Shown piece after piece: positions 8,319-17,322 of a DNA stretch of 64,000 nt (the first letter of the stretch is position 1; the number at the start of each line of letters is the position of its first letter). The notes below the pieces were generated by a model. It searched no databases and was not told where the DNA came from. It was given only the letters and a program-made list of their open reading frames with translations. Origin of the DNA: UBA964 sp031382085 (lineage in GTDB: Bacteria; Pseudomonadota; Gammaproteobacteria; Steroidobacterales; Steroidobacteraceae); the NCBI GenBank assembly GCA_031382085.1, contig JANMYM010000082.1:62001-126000 (forward strand), read 5' to 3'. The position numbers and the translations under genes were made by a program.

Positions 8319-9479
8319 ATGGACTTTCGACTGACCGATGAACAGCAGGCGCTGCAGCAGACAGCGCGCCGTTACGCGCGCGAACGATTGCCGGCGCTGG
8401 CGCAGCAGATTGAGCAGTCCTGCGAGGCGCCGTCCCATGCGCTGATTCTCGAGTACGCCGAGCAGGGGTTTCTCGGCATCAATGTGCCTGAGAAATATGG
8501 CGGACTCGGGCGCAGTAGTCTTGATGCGCTGATCGTGCTGGAGGAATTCGGCAAGATATCCTCCGCGATTGCCTTCCCGGTGTTCGAGTCCTGCGTCGGC
8601 CCGGTGCGTGCGATCGAGCGGTTTGCGAGCGAGTCGCTGCGGCAACGCGTGGTACCGCGTGTCTGCGCGGGCGAGTTGGTGGTCGCGGTGTCGATGTCCG
8701 AGCCCCAGGCCGGTTCCGCGCTCACGGACCTGACAACCCGCGGCGAGCGGCGTGGCGATAAAGTCGTGCTGAACGGCACCAAACGCTGGTGTTCCGGTGG
8801 CGGTCATGCGGATGGCTACGTCGTCTATTGCCGGATGTCGGACGATCCGGGCGCGAAGGGTATTGGTGCGGTCTATGTGGAAAAGGATACGCCCGGGCTA
8901 AGCTTCGGCAAGCAGGAGCAATTGATGGGATTTCGGGGCGTGCCGTCCTCGGATCTGTATTTCGACCATTGTGCCGTGTCACTCGATAACGTCGTGGTGC
9001 CCGCGGGTGGATTCAGGAAACTGATGGAAGCCTTCGATCTCGAGCGCTGCGGCAACGCGACCATGGCGCTCGCGCAGGCCTCGGGCGCGCTCGAGGACGT
9101 CATCGAGTACGTGCAGGCGCGCGAGCAATTCGGCAAGCCGCTGGTGGATTTTCAGGCGGTACAGCTGCGCCTCGCGGAAATGCGCATTCGGGTCGATGCG
9201 GCGCGCCTCCTGATCTGGCGTGCGGCCGCGAATGCCGAAGACGGTCACCCCAGCATGGTCGAATCTTCGATTGCCAAATGTTTTGCTAACGAGATAGCGC
9301 GCGAAGTTTGCGGCAACGCGGTGCAGTTGATGGGTGGCTACGGCTATTCAAAGGACTACCCGATGGAACGCCGCCTGCGCGACGCCTGGGGCTGGGGCAT
9401 TGCCGGCGGCGCGATCGATATCCAGAAAGTCAACATCACGTCGGCGATGATCGGCCGGCGTTTCGACCAGCGTCGTTAG
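8319..9479 (+). CDS. Acyl-CoA dehydrogenase
   Basis: 386 residues, full length for a homotetrameric flavin acyl-CoA dehydrogenase. N-terminal helical domain (MDFRLTDEQQALQQTARRYA), middle beta domain (SMSEPQAGSALTDL and RWCSGGGHADGYVVY), and C-terminal domain with the QLMGGYGYSKDYPMERRLRDA motif that ends at the flavin and active site. It introduces the alpha,beta double bond in an acyl-CoA. The stop TAG overlaps the TAA of the convergent Rieske ferredoxin gene in a shared TTAG (9476-9479). Confidence 0.95.
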   Translation: MDFRLTDEQQALQQTARRYARERLPALAQQIEQSCEAPSHALILEYAEQGFLGINVPEKYGGLGRSSLDALIVLEEFGKISSAIAFPVFESCVGPVRAIERFASESLRQRVVPRVCAGELVVAVSMSEPQAGSALTDLTTRGERRGDKVVLNGTKRWCSGGGHADGYVVYCRMSDDPGAKGIGAVYVEKDTPGLSFGKQEQLMGFRGVPSSDLYFDHCAVSLDNVVVPAGGFRKLMEAFDLERCGNATMALAQASGALEDVIEYVQAREQFGKPLVDFQAVQLRLAEMRIRVDAARLLIWRAAANAEDGHPSMVESSIAKCFANEIAREVCGNAVQLMGGYGYSKDYPMERRLRDAWGWGIAGGAIDIQKVNITSAMIGRRFDQRR

Positions 9480-9805
9480 GTTGGGCCGACCGCGATTTCG
9501 ATGCGGTCGCCTTGGACCCGTACCTTGTAGGTCTTGAGCGGCTGCTGCGCAGGCGCGCCCAGCACACGGCCGTCCCGGACGTCAAAAGAGGCGCCATGCA
9601 ACGGGCAGATGAGGCGCTGTCCGCGCAGCCGGCCCTCGGACAGTCGGGCGAGGGCGTGGGTGCAGATGTTGTCGAGGGCGAACAGGCCGTCGCGCGTGCG
9701 GCAAATGACCAGATCGCGGCCGCCCAGCTGGCAGGCGCGCATCTGCCCCTCCGGCAGCTCCGCGCTGGCGAGGACGGGTTGGTAGTCGGCGTCAGTCTGG
9801 GTCAT
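9476..9805 (-). CDS. Rieske [2Fe-2S] ferredoxin
   Basis: 109 residues from ATG at 9805. Rieske ligands are in NICTHALARLSEG (Cys-x-His) and RLICPLHGASFDVRDG (Cys-x-x-His). It is the likely electron carrier to one or both Rieske oxygenases (2004-3221 and 17323-18690). No matching reductase gene is seen in the window. The open frame extends further upstream to 10012, but that extension would cover operator copy 3 (9840-9857) and has no recognisable domain, so the short start is preferred. Confidence 0.9.
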   Translation of the reverse strand: MTQTDADYQPVLASAELPEGQMRACQLGGRDLVICRTRDGLFALDNICTHALARLSEGRLRGQRLICPLHGASFDVRDGRVLGAPAQQPLKTYKVRVQGDRIEIAVGPT

Positions 9806-9839
9806 GGCCGAGACTTTACTGTCCGGCCGCGCCGAAAAC

Positions 9840-9857
9840 AAACAGGCGTGACTGTTT
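9840..9857. promoter_or_regulatory. Palindromic operator, copy 3 (ferredoxin / ABM-ligase divergent promoter)
   Basis: AAACAGGCGTGACTGTTT, identical to copy 1. The second dyad here is GACTG-N8-CTGTC (9850-9867), with one changed base in the outer arm. It lies between the Rieske ferredoxin (minus) and the ABM protein (plus), so it probably controls both directions. Confidence 0.75.
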
Positions 9858-9910
9858 ATTTGCTGTCGTACCCTGGTTACCATCCAGCATTGCTTTCGAG
9901 GGAGTGACCT

Positions 9911-10204
9911 ATGGCCAGAGTAACTTTCATTTCGCGCATGACGGTGCGCCCGAGTCACGAACAGGAATTCATTCGTGTCTGCCGAAAGCTCCAGGACCAC
10001 GTGCGCGCCCATGAACCGGACACGGTATATTTTGAGTTCTTCCGGTTGCGTGAACCGAACCGCTTCATGGTGCTTGAGTCATTTAATAATGAAGCCGCCG
10101 AGAAGGCGCACATGGAGTCGCCGATTCTGACCGAGCTGCTGCCGGTGTTCGTGGCGGCGGTCGATGGCACCTGGGAACGGGAATATTTCGATCCGCTGAT
10201 CTGA
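9911..10204 (+). CDS. Antibiotic biosynthesis monooxygenase (ABM) domain protein, copy 1
   Basis: 97 residues, a single dimeric alpha/beta ferredoxin-like ABM domain (TFISRMTVRPSHEQEFIRVC, FFRLREPNRFMVLESF, then HMESPILTELLP). This is the layout of YgiN/quinol monooxygenases and small cofactor-independent oxygenases. A GGAGTG ribosome-binding site lies 9 bp ahead of ATG. First gene of a three-gene plus-strand unit: ABM, acyl-CoA ligase, ABM. Operator copy 3 is about 55 bp upstream. The role is unknown; it could oxidise a quinone or phenolic intermediate or be a dimeric isomerase-like protein. Confidence 0.85.
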   Translation: MARVTFISRMTVRPSHEQEFIRVCRKLQDHVRAHEPDTVYFEFFRLREPNRFMVLESFNNEAAEKAHMESPILTELLPVFVAAVDGTWEREYFDPLI

Positions 10205-10214
10205 GGCCTGCCAC

Positions 10215-11882
10215 ATGACGCTCAAAAGTGAATCGCTGCGCAACGTACGCATCCAGGTCACGACGTTAGGTGACTTGCTGTTGCTGGCTAACGACCGGTT
10301 CAGCCAATCGCCGGCGCTGATCATGCCGGAGCAGCAGCTCAGCTACGGCCAGCTGACGCAGAGGGCGCTGCGGCGCGCGCGTTCACTGCAGGCGCTGGGC
10401 GTCAAGCACGGCGATCACGTCGGTCTCCTGATGCCGACCTGCGTCGAGTTCGCCGAATGTCTTTTTGCGATCGCACTCTGCGGTGCCGTCGCCGTGCCGA
10501 TGAACGCGCGCTACAAGTACAGCGAACTTGCCTACGTCATCGGCAACGGCGATCTGGTGGCGGTGATCACCACAGATGTCATCGCCGACCAGGTCAATTT
10601 CGTCGAACGCCTGGCTGAGGCGCTGCCGGGCCTGGCGCAGCTGCGCGATCCGCGGCGGCTGGCGCTCACCACGGCGCCGAAGCTGCACAGCCTGGTTCTG
10701 TTAGGTAAGTCGGCGCCGGCGGGATTCGTTTCGCAGCCGGCATTCGATGCGCTCGCGGACACCGTCGATGAAGACAGCGTGCACGAAACCCGAATGCGGG
10801 TGCGGCTGCGCGATCCGGCCATCATGCTCTACACCTCGGGCACGACCGCGAACCCGAAGGGCTGCCTCATTTCGCATGAGGCAATTGTGCGCAATTCGAT
10901 CGCGCTCGGCCGGCACCGTTATGCGCTCTGCAGCCAGGATGTGTTCTGGTCGCCGCTGCCGATGTTTCACATCGCGGCAATCCTGCCGCTATGCGCGATA
11001 TTCGACGTTGGTGGTGCATACGCGACCATGGGTTTTTTCGAAGCTGGCGCCGCGCTCAAGATGATTGCGCAGCACAAGGTGAGTGCGACCTATCCATGCT
11101 TCGTGACCATCATGTCGGATCTGATCAGCCACCCGGATTTCGCGACTACGGATCTGTCGCGCATCACCTTGATGAACGCGAATTTCGCGGTGCAGCCGCC
11201 CGGCATCAAGGATGCGATGTTGAAGGCGATGCCGCACGCGATCTACGTCGGCACCTTCGGCATGACAGAAATGGCGGGCACGGTGACCACCAGCCGCCTC
11301 GATGACCCGCTCGATGAGCGCGTCGCACGCCTGGGGCGGCCACTGCCAGGGCTGGAAGTGCGCATCGTTAACAACGAAGCCGGCCGCGATTGCGCGCTGG
11401 ACGAGCGCGGCGAAGTCCTGGTGCGTGGCTATTCGACCCTGATCGGCTATTACAAGGATCCCGAGAAAACCGCAGCCGCGCTCGACCCCGATGGCTGGTT
11501 CCACACCGGCGATGTCGGCTCGATGGATGCGGCTGGCACCATCATGTTCCATGGCCGCACCAAGGATATGCTGAAAGTTGGCGGCGAAAACGTGGCCGCC
11601 GCGGAAATTGAGAGCTGCCTGCAACGGCATCCGGCGGTCAAGCTGGCGCAGGTGGTGGGCATCCCGGATGCGCGGTTGGCCGAAGTCGCGGCCGCATTCG
11701 TGGAGAAGAAACCGGGCGCCGAAGTGACTGCGCAGGAGTTGGTGGATTTCTGCCGCAAGGAAATCGCCGGGTTCAAGGTGCCGCGACAGGTCCGATTCGT
11801 CACCGAATGGCCGATGTCGACCAGCAAGATCCAGAAATTCCGGTTGCGCGACGAGCTGGTTCGCGAACTGGGACTGAGCTAA
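10215..11882 (+). CDS. AMP-dependent acyl-CoA synthetase/ligase
   Basis: 555 residues of the ANL superfamily. The A3 phosphate loop is MLYTSGTTANPKG (about residue 198), the A5 region is YVGTFGMTEMAG, the hinge region is GWFHTGDVGSMDAAGTI, and the terminal A10 lysine lies in PMSTSKIQKF. It activates a carboxylic acid to its CoA thioester through an acyl adenylate. It follows the first ABM gene by 10 bp and is followed within 14 bp by the second ABM gene. The specificity is not readable; medium or long chain or aryl-propionate-like acids are all possible. Confidence 0.93.
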   Translation: MTLKSESLRNVRIQVTTLGDLLLLANDRFSQSPALIMPEQQLSYGQLTQRALRRARSLQALGVKHGDHVGLLMPTCVEFAECLFAIALCGAVAVPMNARYKYSELAYVIGNGDLVAVITTDVIADQVNFVERLAEALPGLAQLRDPRRLALTTAPKLHSLVLLGKSAPAGFVSQPAFDALADTVDEDSVHETRMRVRLRDPAIMLYTSGTTANPKGCLISHEAIVRNSIALGRHRYALCSQDVFWSPLPMFHIAAILPLCAIFDVGGAYATMGFFEAGAALKMIAQHKVSATYPCFVTIMSDLISHPDFATTDLSRITLMNANFAVQPPGIKDAMLKAMPHAIYVGTFGMTEMAGTVTTSRLDDPLDERVARLGRPLPGLEVRIVNNEAGRDCALDERGEVLVRGYSTLIGYYKDPEKTAAALDPDGWFHTGDVGSMDAAGTIMFHGRTKDMLKVGGENVAAAEIESCLQRHPAVKLAQVVGIPDARLAEVAAAFVEKKPGAEVTAQELVDFCRKEIAGFKVPRQVRFVTEWPMSTSKIQKFRLRDELVRELGLS

Positions 11883-11896
11883 CAAAGGAGCAGACG

Positions 11897-12190
11897 ATGT
11901 CCACGACGTTTATCGCAACGCTGAAGGTCAAGGCGGGCATGGAGGCGGAGTTCGAGCGCCTGCAGAGGGAGTTGTCCGAGGACAGCCACAGCACCGAACC
12001 GGATCTTCGGGTCTACGATGTCATCAAGCACCGTACGCAGCCGCGCAGCTACGTTGTTTATGCGCGTTTCAAGGATGAAAACGCCTTCAACGCGCACATG
12101 AAGACGCCAGCGCACGACCGGCTGGTGCCGTCCATTCTCGCCTGCGTCGACGGCGAGATGGACCTGCAGTTCTTCGACTGGAAGAGCTGA
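11897..12190 (+). CDS. ABM domain protein, copy 2
   Basis: 97 residues from ATG at 11897, preceded by AAAGGAG (11884-11890). The protein opens TTFIATLKVKAGMEAEFERL, then has VIKHRTQPRSYVVYARF and NAHMKTPAHDRLVPSI. It has the same length and fold as the ABM protein at 9911 but only distant sequence similarity, so the two may be partners or act on successive intermediates. An open frame extends upstream to 11807 inside the ligase gene, but the Shine-Dalgarno fixes the start here. It converges on the PQQ-dehydrogenase gene with a 4-bp gap. Confidence 0.85.
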   Translation: MSTTFIATLKVKAGMEAEFERLQRELSEDSHSTEPDLRVYDVIKHRTQPRSYVVYARFKDENAFNAHMKTPAHDRLVPSILACVDGEMDLQFFDWKS

Positions 12191-12194
12191 GAAG

Positions 12195-14123
12195 TCAGCG
12201 TGTGCTGAACACCAGGAGCACGTTGCCCGGCATGTGGAAGTACATGCCGTAGCCTGAGTTCACGACCACCAGCCCGTCGCGTACCGCTGCGCCACCGCCG
12301 CCGAAGGAGCCGCCGTGCGCGGTTGCGCCGGATACGGTGGTCAGCGCCTGATTCGCATCGTATTCGAACAGCACCGCGCCGCTGCGGCCGTCATAGGCAC
12401 GGAATTTCCCGTCCATGTGTCCGGCGTAAACCACGTCACCCGCTGCGGTAATCGCCGCTGAAATGCCCGGATCGCAGGCAGGCTTGGCGCCACAACGATT
12501 CTCTGCCTTCGCCGACCACAGCAGTTTTCCGTTGTTAGCATCGAGCGCATAGAGACCCGGTTGGGGTGGCCCGGTGACCGGGCGGCCGTCCCGGCCGTCG
12601 GTCATGTCGGATATCGGCGCGTAGACCCGCGTGCCGGCGACTGCCAGCCCGAAATGCACGCCGCCCTGGATGCCGCCGCGGCCCAGGCGTGTCTGCCAAA
12701 GTATTTTGCCGCGCTGGTTCGGGTCGAAGCCGTACACAACGCCGTTCTTCTGTCCGGCAACCAGTATCTCGCCGCCCTTTTTCAGGCTAACAAGTACGAT
12801 GCCGGCGCCGAAGTCGAGATCCGGCCCGTTTTCCGGCGGGCAGTTGATCTTGCTTTCCATCATGCAGCCCACGTTCCAGGCGTCGTTGGCTACCGTCTGT
12901 GTGTGCCATAGCAGCTTGCCGTCGCGCAGGCGAAAGGCGAGCAGGGCGTCGCTGCGATCATTGGCGGGCGCCGAGTAATTCTCGCCGGTGCCCGCGTACA
13001 GCAGGCCGCGCTGCGCGTCGACCATGGGGCTGTTCCAGATCGGCGCACCGGAGGGGCCGAAAATGCGCGTGCCGTTGGCTTGCGTGCTGACAACCTGCGG
13101 GGCTTGGTCGATCGTGTAGCTCTTCCACAGCGCACGGCCGCTCCAGGCATCGAGCGCGACGATGGCGCCGCGGAACTTGCAGCATTCATATTTTGGATCT
13201 GCGGCCGAGGTCACTTCCAGCGACGACACGGGAACGTAGACAACGCTGGCGTGCAATGTCGGTGTACCCGTGATGGTTGCGTTGGCGTGCTCGTCCACCT
13301 TGGCCGACCAGGCGAGCTTGCCGCTGATCGCATCGATGGAATACACGCGGCCGATCACATCGCCGAAGACCAGGCGCGGCGGCAAGGTGCGCACGTTAGG
13401 TGCGGATGGTGCTTGGTAGGGAACTATGCCGGTCCTGATTTCGCCGCCAGCCTTGAAGGTCCAGCGCGCGCAGCCGGTTTGCTGATCGAGTGCGTACACC
13501 GTGCCGTCGTGGCTGCCGACGAATATGGCGCCGTAGGCCAGCGCGGGTTGCGAGCGCGCACGCAGTCCACCCGGGAACTCGAACGCCCATTTGAGTTTCA
13601 GCCTGCGCGCCTGGTCGGCGCTGATGCCGGCTTCGCTGGCTGGCACGAAACGCGAATTGTGGTAACCCCAGCCGCTGCGCTGAGGGCGCTGGGTGGCATC
13701 AAACCACGCAGCGTCCGTCGCGCACATCCTGACCGGCGTCAGTTGGGCTTGCTCTGACAACAATTTGCCCGACAGGTACTCGGCCACCGCAACCCGGTCC
13801 TGTTCGCTGAGTGTTGCCGCCTGCATTTTCATCAGGCCGTTGTTCAAGGATTCGTGAATCGTGCCGCCGGACAACATCTGCAGGAACATCTTGTGCGGCG
13901 CCTTCGGCACCTGGCCCTCGTGGCAGGCAGCGCAGGCATTCTTGTACACGGCGGCGCCCGGCCAGCCTTCCGGATCGCTGGTCAGCTGCCGCGAATCGAG
14001 TTGCGAGACGTCCTTGAGGCTGCTGGCGCGCGCTTCACCCCCTGCGGCTGGCGGTGGCGTGTCGGCGACCGCGGCACTGGCTAACAGGACGGCAAGCAGA
14101 CGCAGTGTGATCGTGGGCAACAT
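12195..14123 (-). CDS. PQQ-dependent dehydrogenase with N-terminal cytochrome c domain (polyvinyl-alcohol-dehydrogenase-like)
   Basis: 642 residues. Signal peptide (about residues 1-20, ASAAVADT), then a heme c site CAACH at residues 64-68 with a distal Met region, then an eight-bladed PQQ beta-propeller with repeated W-docking phrases (YALDQQTGCARWTFKAG, VYSIDAISGKLAWSAK, LYALDANNGKLLWSAK). The heme-first, propeller-second order and the length match periplasmic polyvinyl alcohol dehydrogenases rather than heme-last quinohemoprotein alcohol dehydrogenases. It oxidises alcohols, often secondary, and passes electrons to the respiratory chain. Last gene of a seven-gene minus-strand operon. The substrate is unknown. 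Confidence 0.85.
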   Translation of the reverse strand: MLPTITLRLLAVLLASAAVADTPPPAAGGEARASSLKDVSQLDSRQLTSDPEGWPGAAVYKNACAACHEGQVPKAPHKMFLQMLSGGTIHESLNNGLMKMQAATLSEQDRVAVAEYLSGKLLSEQAQLTPVRMCATDAAWFDATQRPQRSGWGYHNSRFVPASEAGISADQARRLKLKWAFEFPGGLRARSQPALAYGAIFVGSHDGTVYALDQQTGCARWTFKAGGEIRTGIVPYQAPSAPNVRTLPPRLVFGDVIGRVYSIDAISGKLAWSAKVDEHANATITGTPTLHASVVYVPVSSLEVTSAADPKYECCKFRGAIVALDAWSGRALWKSYTIDQAPQVVSTQANGTRIFGPSGAPIWNSPMVDAQRGLLYAGTGENYSAPANDRSDALLAFRLRDGKLLWHTQTVANDAWNVGCMMESKINCPPENGPDLDFGAGIVLVSLKKGGEILVAGQKNGVVYGFDPNQRGKILWQTRLGRGGIQGGVHFGLAVAGTRVYAPISDMTDGRDGRPVTGPPQPGLYALDANNGKLLWSAKAENRCGAKPACDPGISAAITAAGDVVYAGHMDGKFRAYDGRSGAVLFEYDANQALTTVSGATAHGGSFGGGGAAVRDGLVVVNSGYGMYFHMPGNVLLVFSTR

Positions 14124-14138
14124 GGATTGTCCTTTGAA

Positions 14139-15302
14139 TCAGAGCGAGTCAGGATTTTCGATCAATTGTCGCAGCGTGTCGAGGAACTGCGCGCCGGTGG
14201 CGCCGTCAACGACGCGATGGTCGGCCGCGAGCGTCAGCGTCAACATCCGTGCGGTGCTCACTTTGCCGTTGTGCGCGATCACGCGCTCTTCGATGCGCCC
14301 GACCGCCAGAATCGCAACCTGCGGCGGATTGATGATTGCGTCGAATCGCCGGATCCCGTACATGCCGAGATTCGAGATCGTGAAACTGCCGCCGCTGATT
14401 TCGGCGCGCGTCAGTGAGCCACTCTGCGCACGCTCGATGAGCGTGGCGCTTTCGCTGGCGATGACCGCAACCGGTTTGCTATCGGCCTGGCGCACGATCG
14501 GCGTAATCAGGCCGTTCGGGGTCGCGACCGCGATCGCAATATCGGCATGCGGAAACTGCAGCAGCTCCTCGCCTTCAAGCTGGGCGTTCACCTGCGGGTG
14601 TTTGAGCAGCGCCAGCGCGCAGGCGCGCAGCAGCAGATCGTTCACCGAAATTCCTGTGACGCCACTCTCCCGCAATGCGACCCTGCGTGCCAGCAACGCG
14701 TCCGCCGCGATCTCGACATCGAGCCGTATGTGCGGAATCGCCTGTGACGCCTCCGTCAGGCGACGAGCAATGGTAAGGCGCGCGGGGCTTAGCCGGACGC
14801 GTTTGGCCTCCACCGCCGGCGTGCGGCCGCCGGTCGCCGTTCCATGCGCGGCGACCCAGGCTTCGACGTCCTCCTTGGAGATCCGGCCATTGCGACCGGT
14901 GCCCTGCACCCGGGTCAGGTCGACGCCCAGGCGTTGCGCGAGGCGCCGCGCAATCGGGCTGACACGCTGTTCGACGTCGCCGTTTTCCGGTTCAAAATTC
15001 ACGCTGGCGCTGCGAAAGGCCGCAACAAACGCATCGACTTCGGCATCCGGCACGCTGGCTGCAGCTAACACGCCGAGCAGCGCGCCCACCGGCCGGGTGT
15101 CGCCGACATTGGCGAGTATGCGGCGTAGTAGACCATTGCCCGGCGATTCCACCTGATTGACAATCTTTTCAGTCTCGACATCCAGCAGCGGGTCGCCTTT
15201 GTTAGCCGATTGTCCGACGGCGAGATTCCATGCGGTGATGGCGCCTTCCGTCATCTCGATGCCCCATTTGGGCATCGTGACCGCTGTAATCGGCTTGCTC
15301 AC
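14139..15302 (-). CDS. Dihydrolipoamide acyltransferase (E2) of a 2-oxoacid/acetoin dehydrogenase complex
   Basis: 387 residues. One lipoyl domain (Lys46 in VETEKIVNQ is the lipoylation site), a peripheral subunit-binding domain around residues 130-168 (SPIARRLAQRLGVDL, then GRNGRISKEDVEAW), and the catalytic acyltransferase domain ending in the active-site DHRVVDGATGAQFL. A single lipoyl domain and ~390 residues fit acetoin-type (AcoC) and branched-chain E2s. Its ATG overlaps the E1beta stop by 4 bp. No E3 is encoded nearby, so the housekeeping lipoamide dehydrogenase would be used. Confidence 0.92.
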   Translation of the reverse strand: MSKPITAVTMPKWGIEMTEGAITAWNLAVGQSANKGDPLLDVETEKIVNQVESPGNGLLRRILANVGDTRPVGALLGVLAAASVPDAEVDAFVAAFRSASVNFEPENGDVEQRVSPIARRLAQRLGVDLTRVQGTGRNGRISKEDVEAWVAAHGTATGGRTPAVEAKRVRLSPARLTIARRLTEASQAIPHIRLDVEIAADALLARRVALRESGVTGISVNDLLLRACALALLKHPQVNAQLEGEELLQFPHADIAIAVATPNGLITPIVRQADSKPVAVIASESATLIERAQSGSLTRAEISGGSFTISNLGMYGIRRFDAIINPPQVAILAVGRIEERVIAHNGKVSTARMLTLTLAADHRVVDGATGAQFLDTLRQLIENPDSL

Positions 15303-16306
15303 TTCAGTACGGCGCGAATCGCGGCTTCAATTTTCGCCGGTCCTGGCACATAGGCGCGTTCCAGGCTTGGCGCAAAAGGCACTGGCGTATGCGGCGCGGT
15401 GACGATCTGAATCGGTGCGCGCAGCGACTTGAAGCCCTTCGAGGCGACCAGCGCCGCGATGTCATGCGCCACGCTGCAGCGCGGCGGCGACTCGTCGACA
15501 ACGACCAGCCGGCCGGTATTCTCGACGCTTTCAAGAATGGTCTCATCATCGAGCGGCGAGGTGGTGCGCGGGTCGATGAGATCGCAGCTGATCCCGTCCT
15601 TCGCGACTGCATCCAGCGCCTTTTCGGCAAACACTGCCATGCGTCCGATGGCGACCACGGTGACATCTTCGCCCTCGCGCAGCACGTTAGCTTCGCCGAA
15701 CGGGATCGTGTACGGCTCGGCCGGTACTTCGCCCTTGCGCGGATAGAGTGCCTTGTGCTCGAAGTACATCACCGGGTCGTCATCGCGAATCGCCTGGATC
15801 AGGAGACCCTTGGCGTCGTATGGATTGGTCGGAATCACGACCTTGAGTCCCGGCACCGCAGTCATGAAGTTGTAAATTGCCTGTGAATGTTGCGCGCCCA
15901 TGTTCATGCCCGCGCCCATCGCGGCGCGGATGACCACCGGGCAGGTGGTGCGGCCACCGAACATGTAACGAAACTTCGCGATCTGGTTGTAGATCTGGTC
16001 CATGCAGACACCGACGAAGTCAGCGAACATGATCTCGGCGACCGGTCGCAGGCCTGCCAGCGCGGCGCCGCCCGCGGCGCCGATAATCGCGGATTCGGAA
16101 ATCGGCGTGTCAATGACGCGTGCATCGCCATATTTCGGATGCAGGCCCTTGGTCAGGCCGAATATGCCGCCTGCCGCTTCGCGCTGGCCGGAGCTGCCGC
16201 CGGCGCCGCCCGAGACGTCCTCGCCGAGCACGATGACCCGCGGATCGCGTTCCATTTCCTGGTGCAACGCCTGGTTGATGGCATCGCGCATCGTTATGAC
16301 TGGCAT
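15299..16306 (-). CDS. 2-oxoacid/acetoin dehydrogenase E1 component, beta subunit
   Basis: 335 residues of the transketolase pyrimidine-binding plus C-terminal family (MPVITMRDAINQALHQEM, VIVLGEDVSGGAGG, PISESAIIGAAGGAALAGLRP, VVVDESPPRCSVAHDIAALV). It pairs with the alpha subunit upstream to form the thiamine-diphosphate decarboxylase or acetoin-cleaving component. A glycine-rich insertion (GGAGGSSGQREAAGG) after the cofactor region is characteristic of the acetoin-type subgroup in my reading. It lies between the E1alpha gene (28-bp gap) and the E2 gene (4-bp overlap). Confidence 0.93.
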   Translation of the reverse strand: MPVITMRDAINQALHQEMERDPRVIVLGEDVSGGAGGSSGQREAAGGIFGLTKGLHPKYGDARVIDTPISESAIIGAAGGAALAGLRPVAEIMFADFVGVCMDQIYNQIAKFRYMFGGRTTCPVVIRAAMGAGMNMGAQHSQAIYNFMTAVPGLKVVIPTNPYDAKGLLIQAIRDDDPVMYFEHKALYPRKGEVPAEPYTIPFGEANVLREGEDVTVVAIGRMAVFAEKALDAVAKDGISCDLIDPRTTSPLDDETILESVENTGRLVVVDESPPRCSVAHDIAALVASKGFKSLRAPIQIVTAPHTPVPFAPSLERAYVPGPAKIEAAIRAVLK

Positions 16307-16334
16307 GTTGAAGTCCGTTAGCGGTCGTAGTCTT

Positions 16335-17303
16335 TTAGTAGCGGATATAAACGTCGGTGGTCAGTTCGGACTCGGGCGGCGCTGGCGCCGCGCGGGCGGC
16401 AGTCACTGCCGAGTCGATTTCAGCCAGCACCGCGGTATCGATGGCATCGAGATCGGCAAGCGGTAGCAGCTGGTCGCGTTCGACGCGGGTGCGAAAGCGT
16501 TTTAGGCAGTCCATGGTCTCGCGCTGCCGCGCTACTTCGCCGGGAGCGCGATAATTCTGCGGGTCGCCTTCGAAATGCCCGTAGAACCGGGTTGTCAGGG
16601 GTTCGATGGTGTAGGGGCCGGCGCCGGAGCGGCAATGCGCCAGCGCGCGCTGCATGGCCCCGTAAACCGCAAAGAAATCCGAGCCGTCGACTTTTTCGGC
16701 GGGCATGCCGAAACCGCGCGAACGCGCTGCGATGTCGCCAGAGCCGACCGAATAGCTGACGCCGGTATGTTCGCTGTAACCGTTGTTCTCGAACACAAAT
16801 ATTGCCGGCACCTTGAGCACCACGGCCAGGTTCATGGCCTCGAACACGGTGCCCTGATTGCAGCTGCCGTCGCCGCCAAAGGCAACCGAGACGTTGTTGT
16901 TGCCGCGATTGCGGCAGGCGATGGCGGCACCCACCGCCAACGGCGGCCCGCCGCCGACGATCGCGTTCGCACCTAACATCCCCTTGGTCATGTCGGCGAT
17001 GTGCATCGAGCCGCCTTTGCCCTTGCACAGGCCGCCGCTGCGGCCGTAGATCTCCTTCATCATGCCGGCCACGTCGCAACCCTTGGCGATGCAATGGCCG
17101 TGGCCGCGATGCGTGCTCGCAATATAGTCATCGTTGGTCAGCGGCGCGCAGATGCCGGCGGCGACCGCTTCCTGGCCGCTGTAAAGATGCGTGAAACCGG
17201 GGATTTCGCCGGTGGCGATTTCCACGTGCAGGCGCTCCTCGAATTCGCGGATGGTCTTCATCACGCGGTACGCGGACTTCAGCTGTTCGATGCTCAGTGT
17301 CAC
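16335..17303 (-). CDS. 2-oxoacid/acetoin dehydrogenase E1 component, alpha subunit
   Basis: 322 residues with the thiamine diphosphate motif GGDGSCNQGTVFEAMN ... FENNGY (GDG to NN). TRFYGHFEGDPQNYR is the end of the phosphorylation-loop region typical of AcoA/PDHA. It decarboxylates a 2-oxoacid, or cleaves an acetoin-like hydroxyketone, and hands the acyl group to E2. Co-transcribed behind the second Rieske oxygenase (19-bp gap). The linkage to a Rieske oxygenase and PQQ dehydrogenase suggests a dedicated substrate made by this pathway. Confidence 0.93.
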   Translation of the reverse strand: MTLSIEQLKSAYRVMKTIREFEERLHVEIATGEIPGFTHLYSGQEAVAAGICAPLTNDDYIASTHRGHGHCIAKGCDVAGMMKEIYGRSGGLCKGKGGSMHIADMTKGMLGANAIVGGGPPLAVGAAIACRNRGNNNVSVAFGGDGSCNQGTVFEAMNLAVVLKVPAIFVFENNGYSEHTGVSYSVGSGDIAARSRGFGMPAEKVDGSDFFAVYGAMQRALAHCRSGAGPYTIEPLTTRFYGHFEGDPQNYRAPGEVARQRETMDCLKRFRTRVERDQLLPLADLDAIDTAVLAEIDSAVTAARAAPAPPESELTTDVYIRY

Positions 17304-17322
17304 GGCGGATCGTCCTTGTTAG

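Noticed and set aside
9806..10012. Upstream extension of the Rieske ferredoxin frame
   Set aside because: The extension would contain the operator at 9840-9857 and overlap the start of the divergent ABM gene, and Rieske ferredoxins begin near the chosen Met.
13861..15156. Plus-strand open frame of 431 codons
   Set aside because: Antisense to the PQQ dehydrogenase and E2 genes; rich in Ser/Arg/Thr and with no domain. It results from the G+C-rich codon usage of the real genes.
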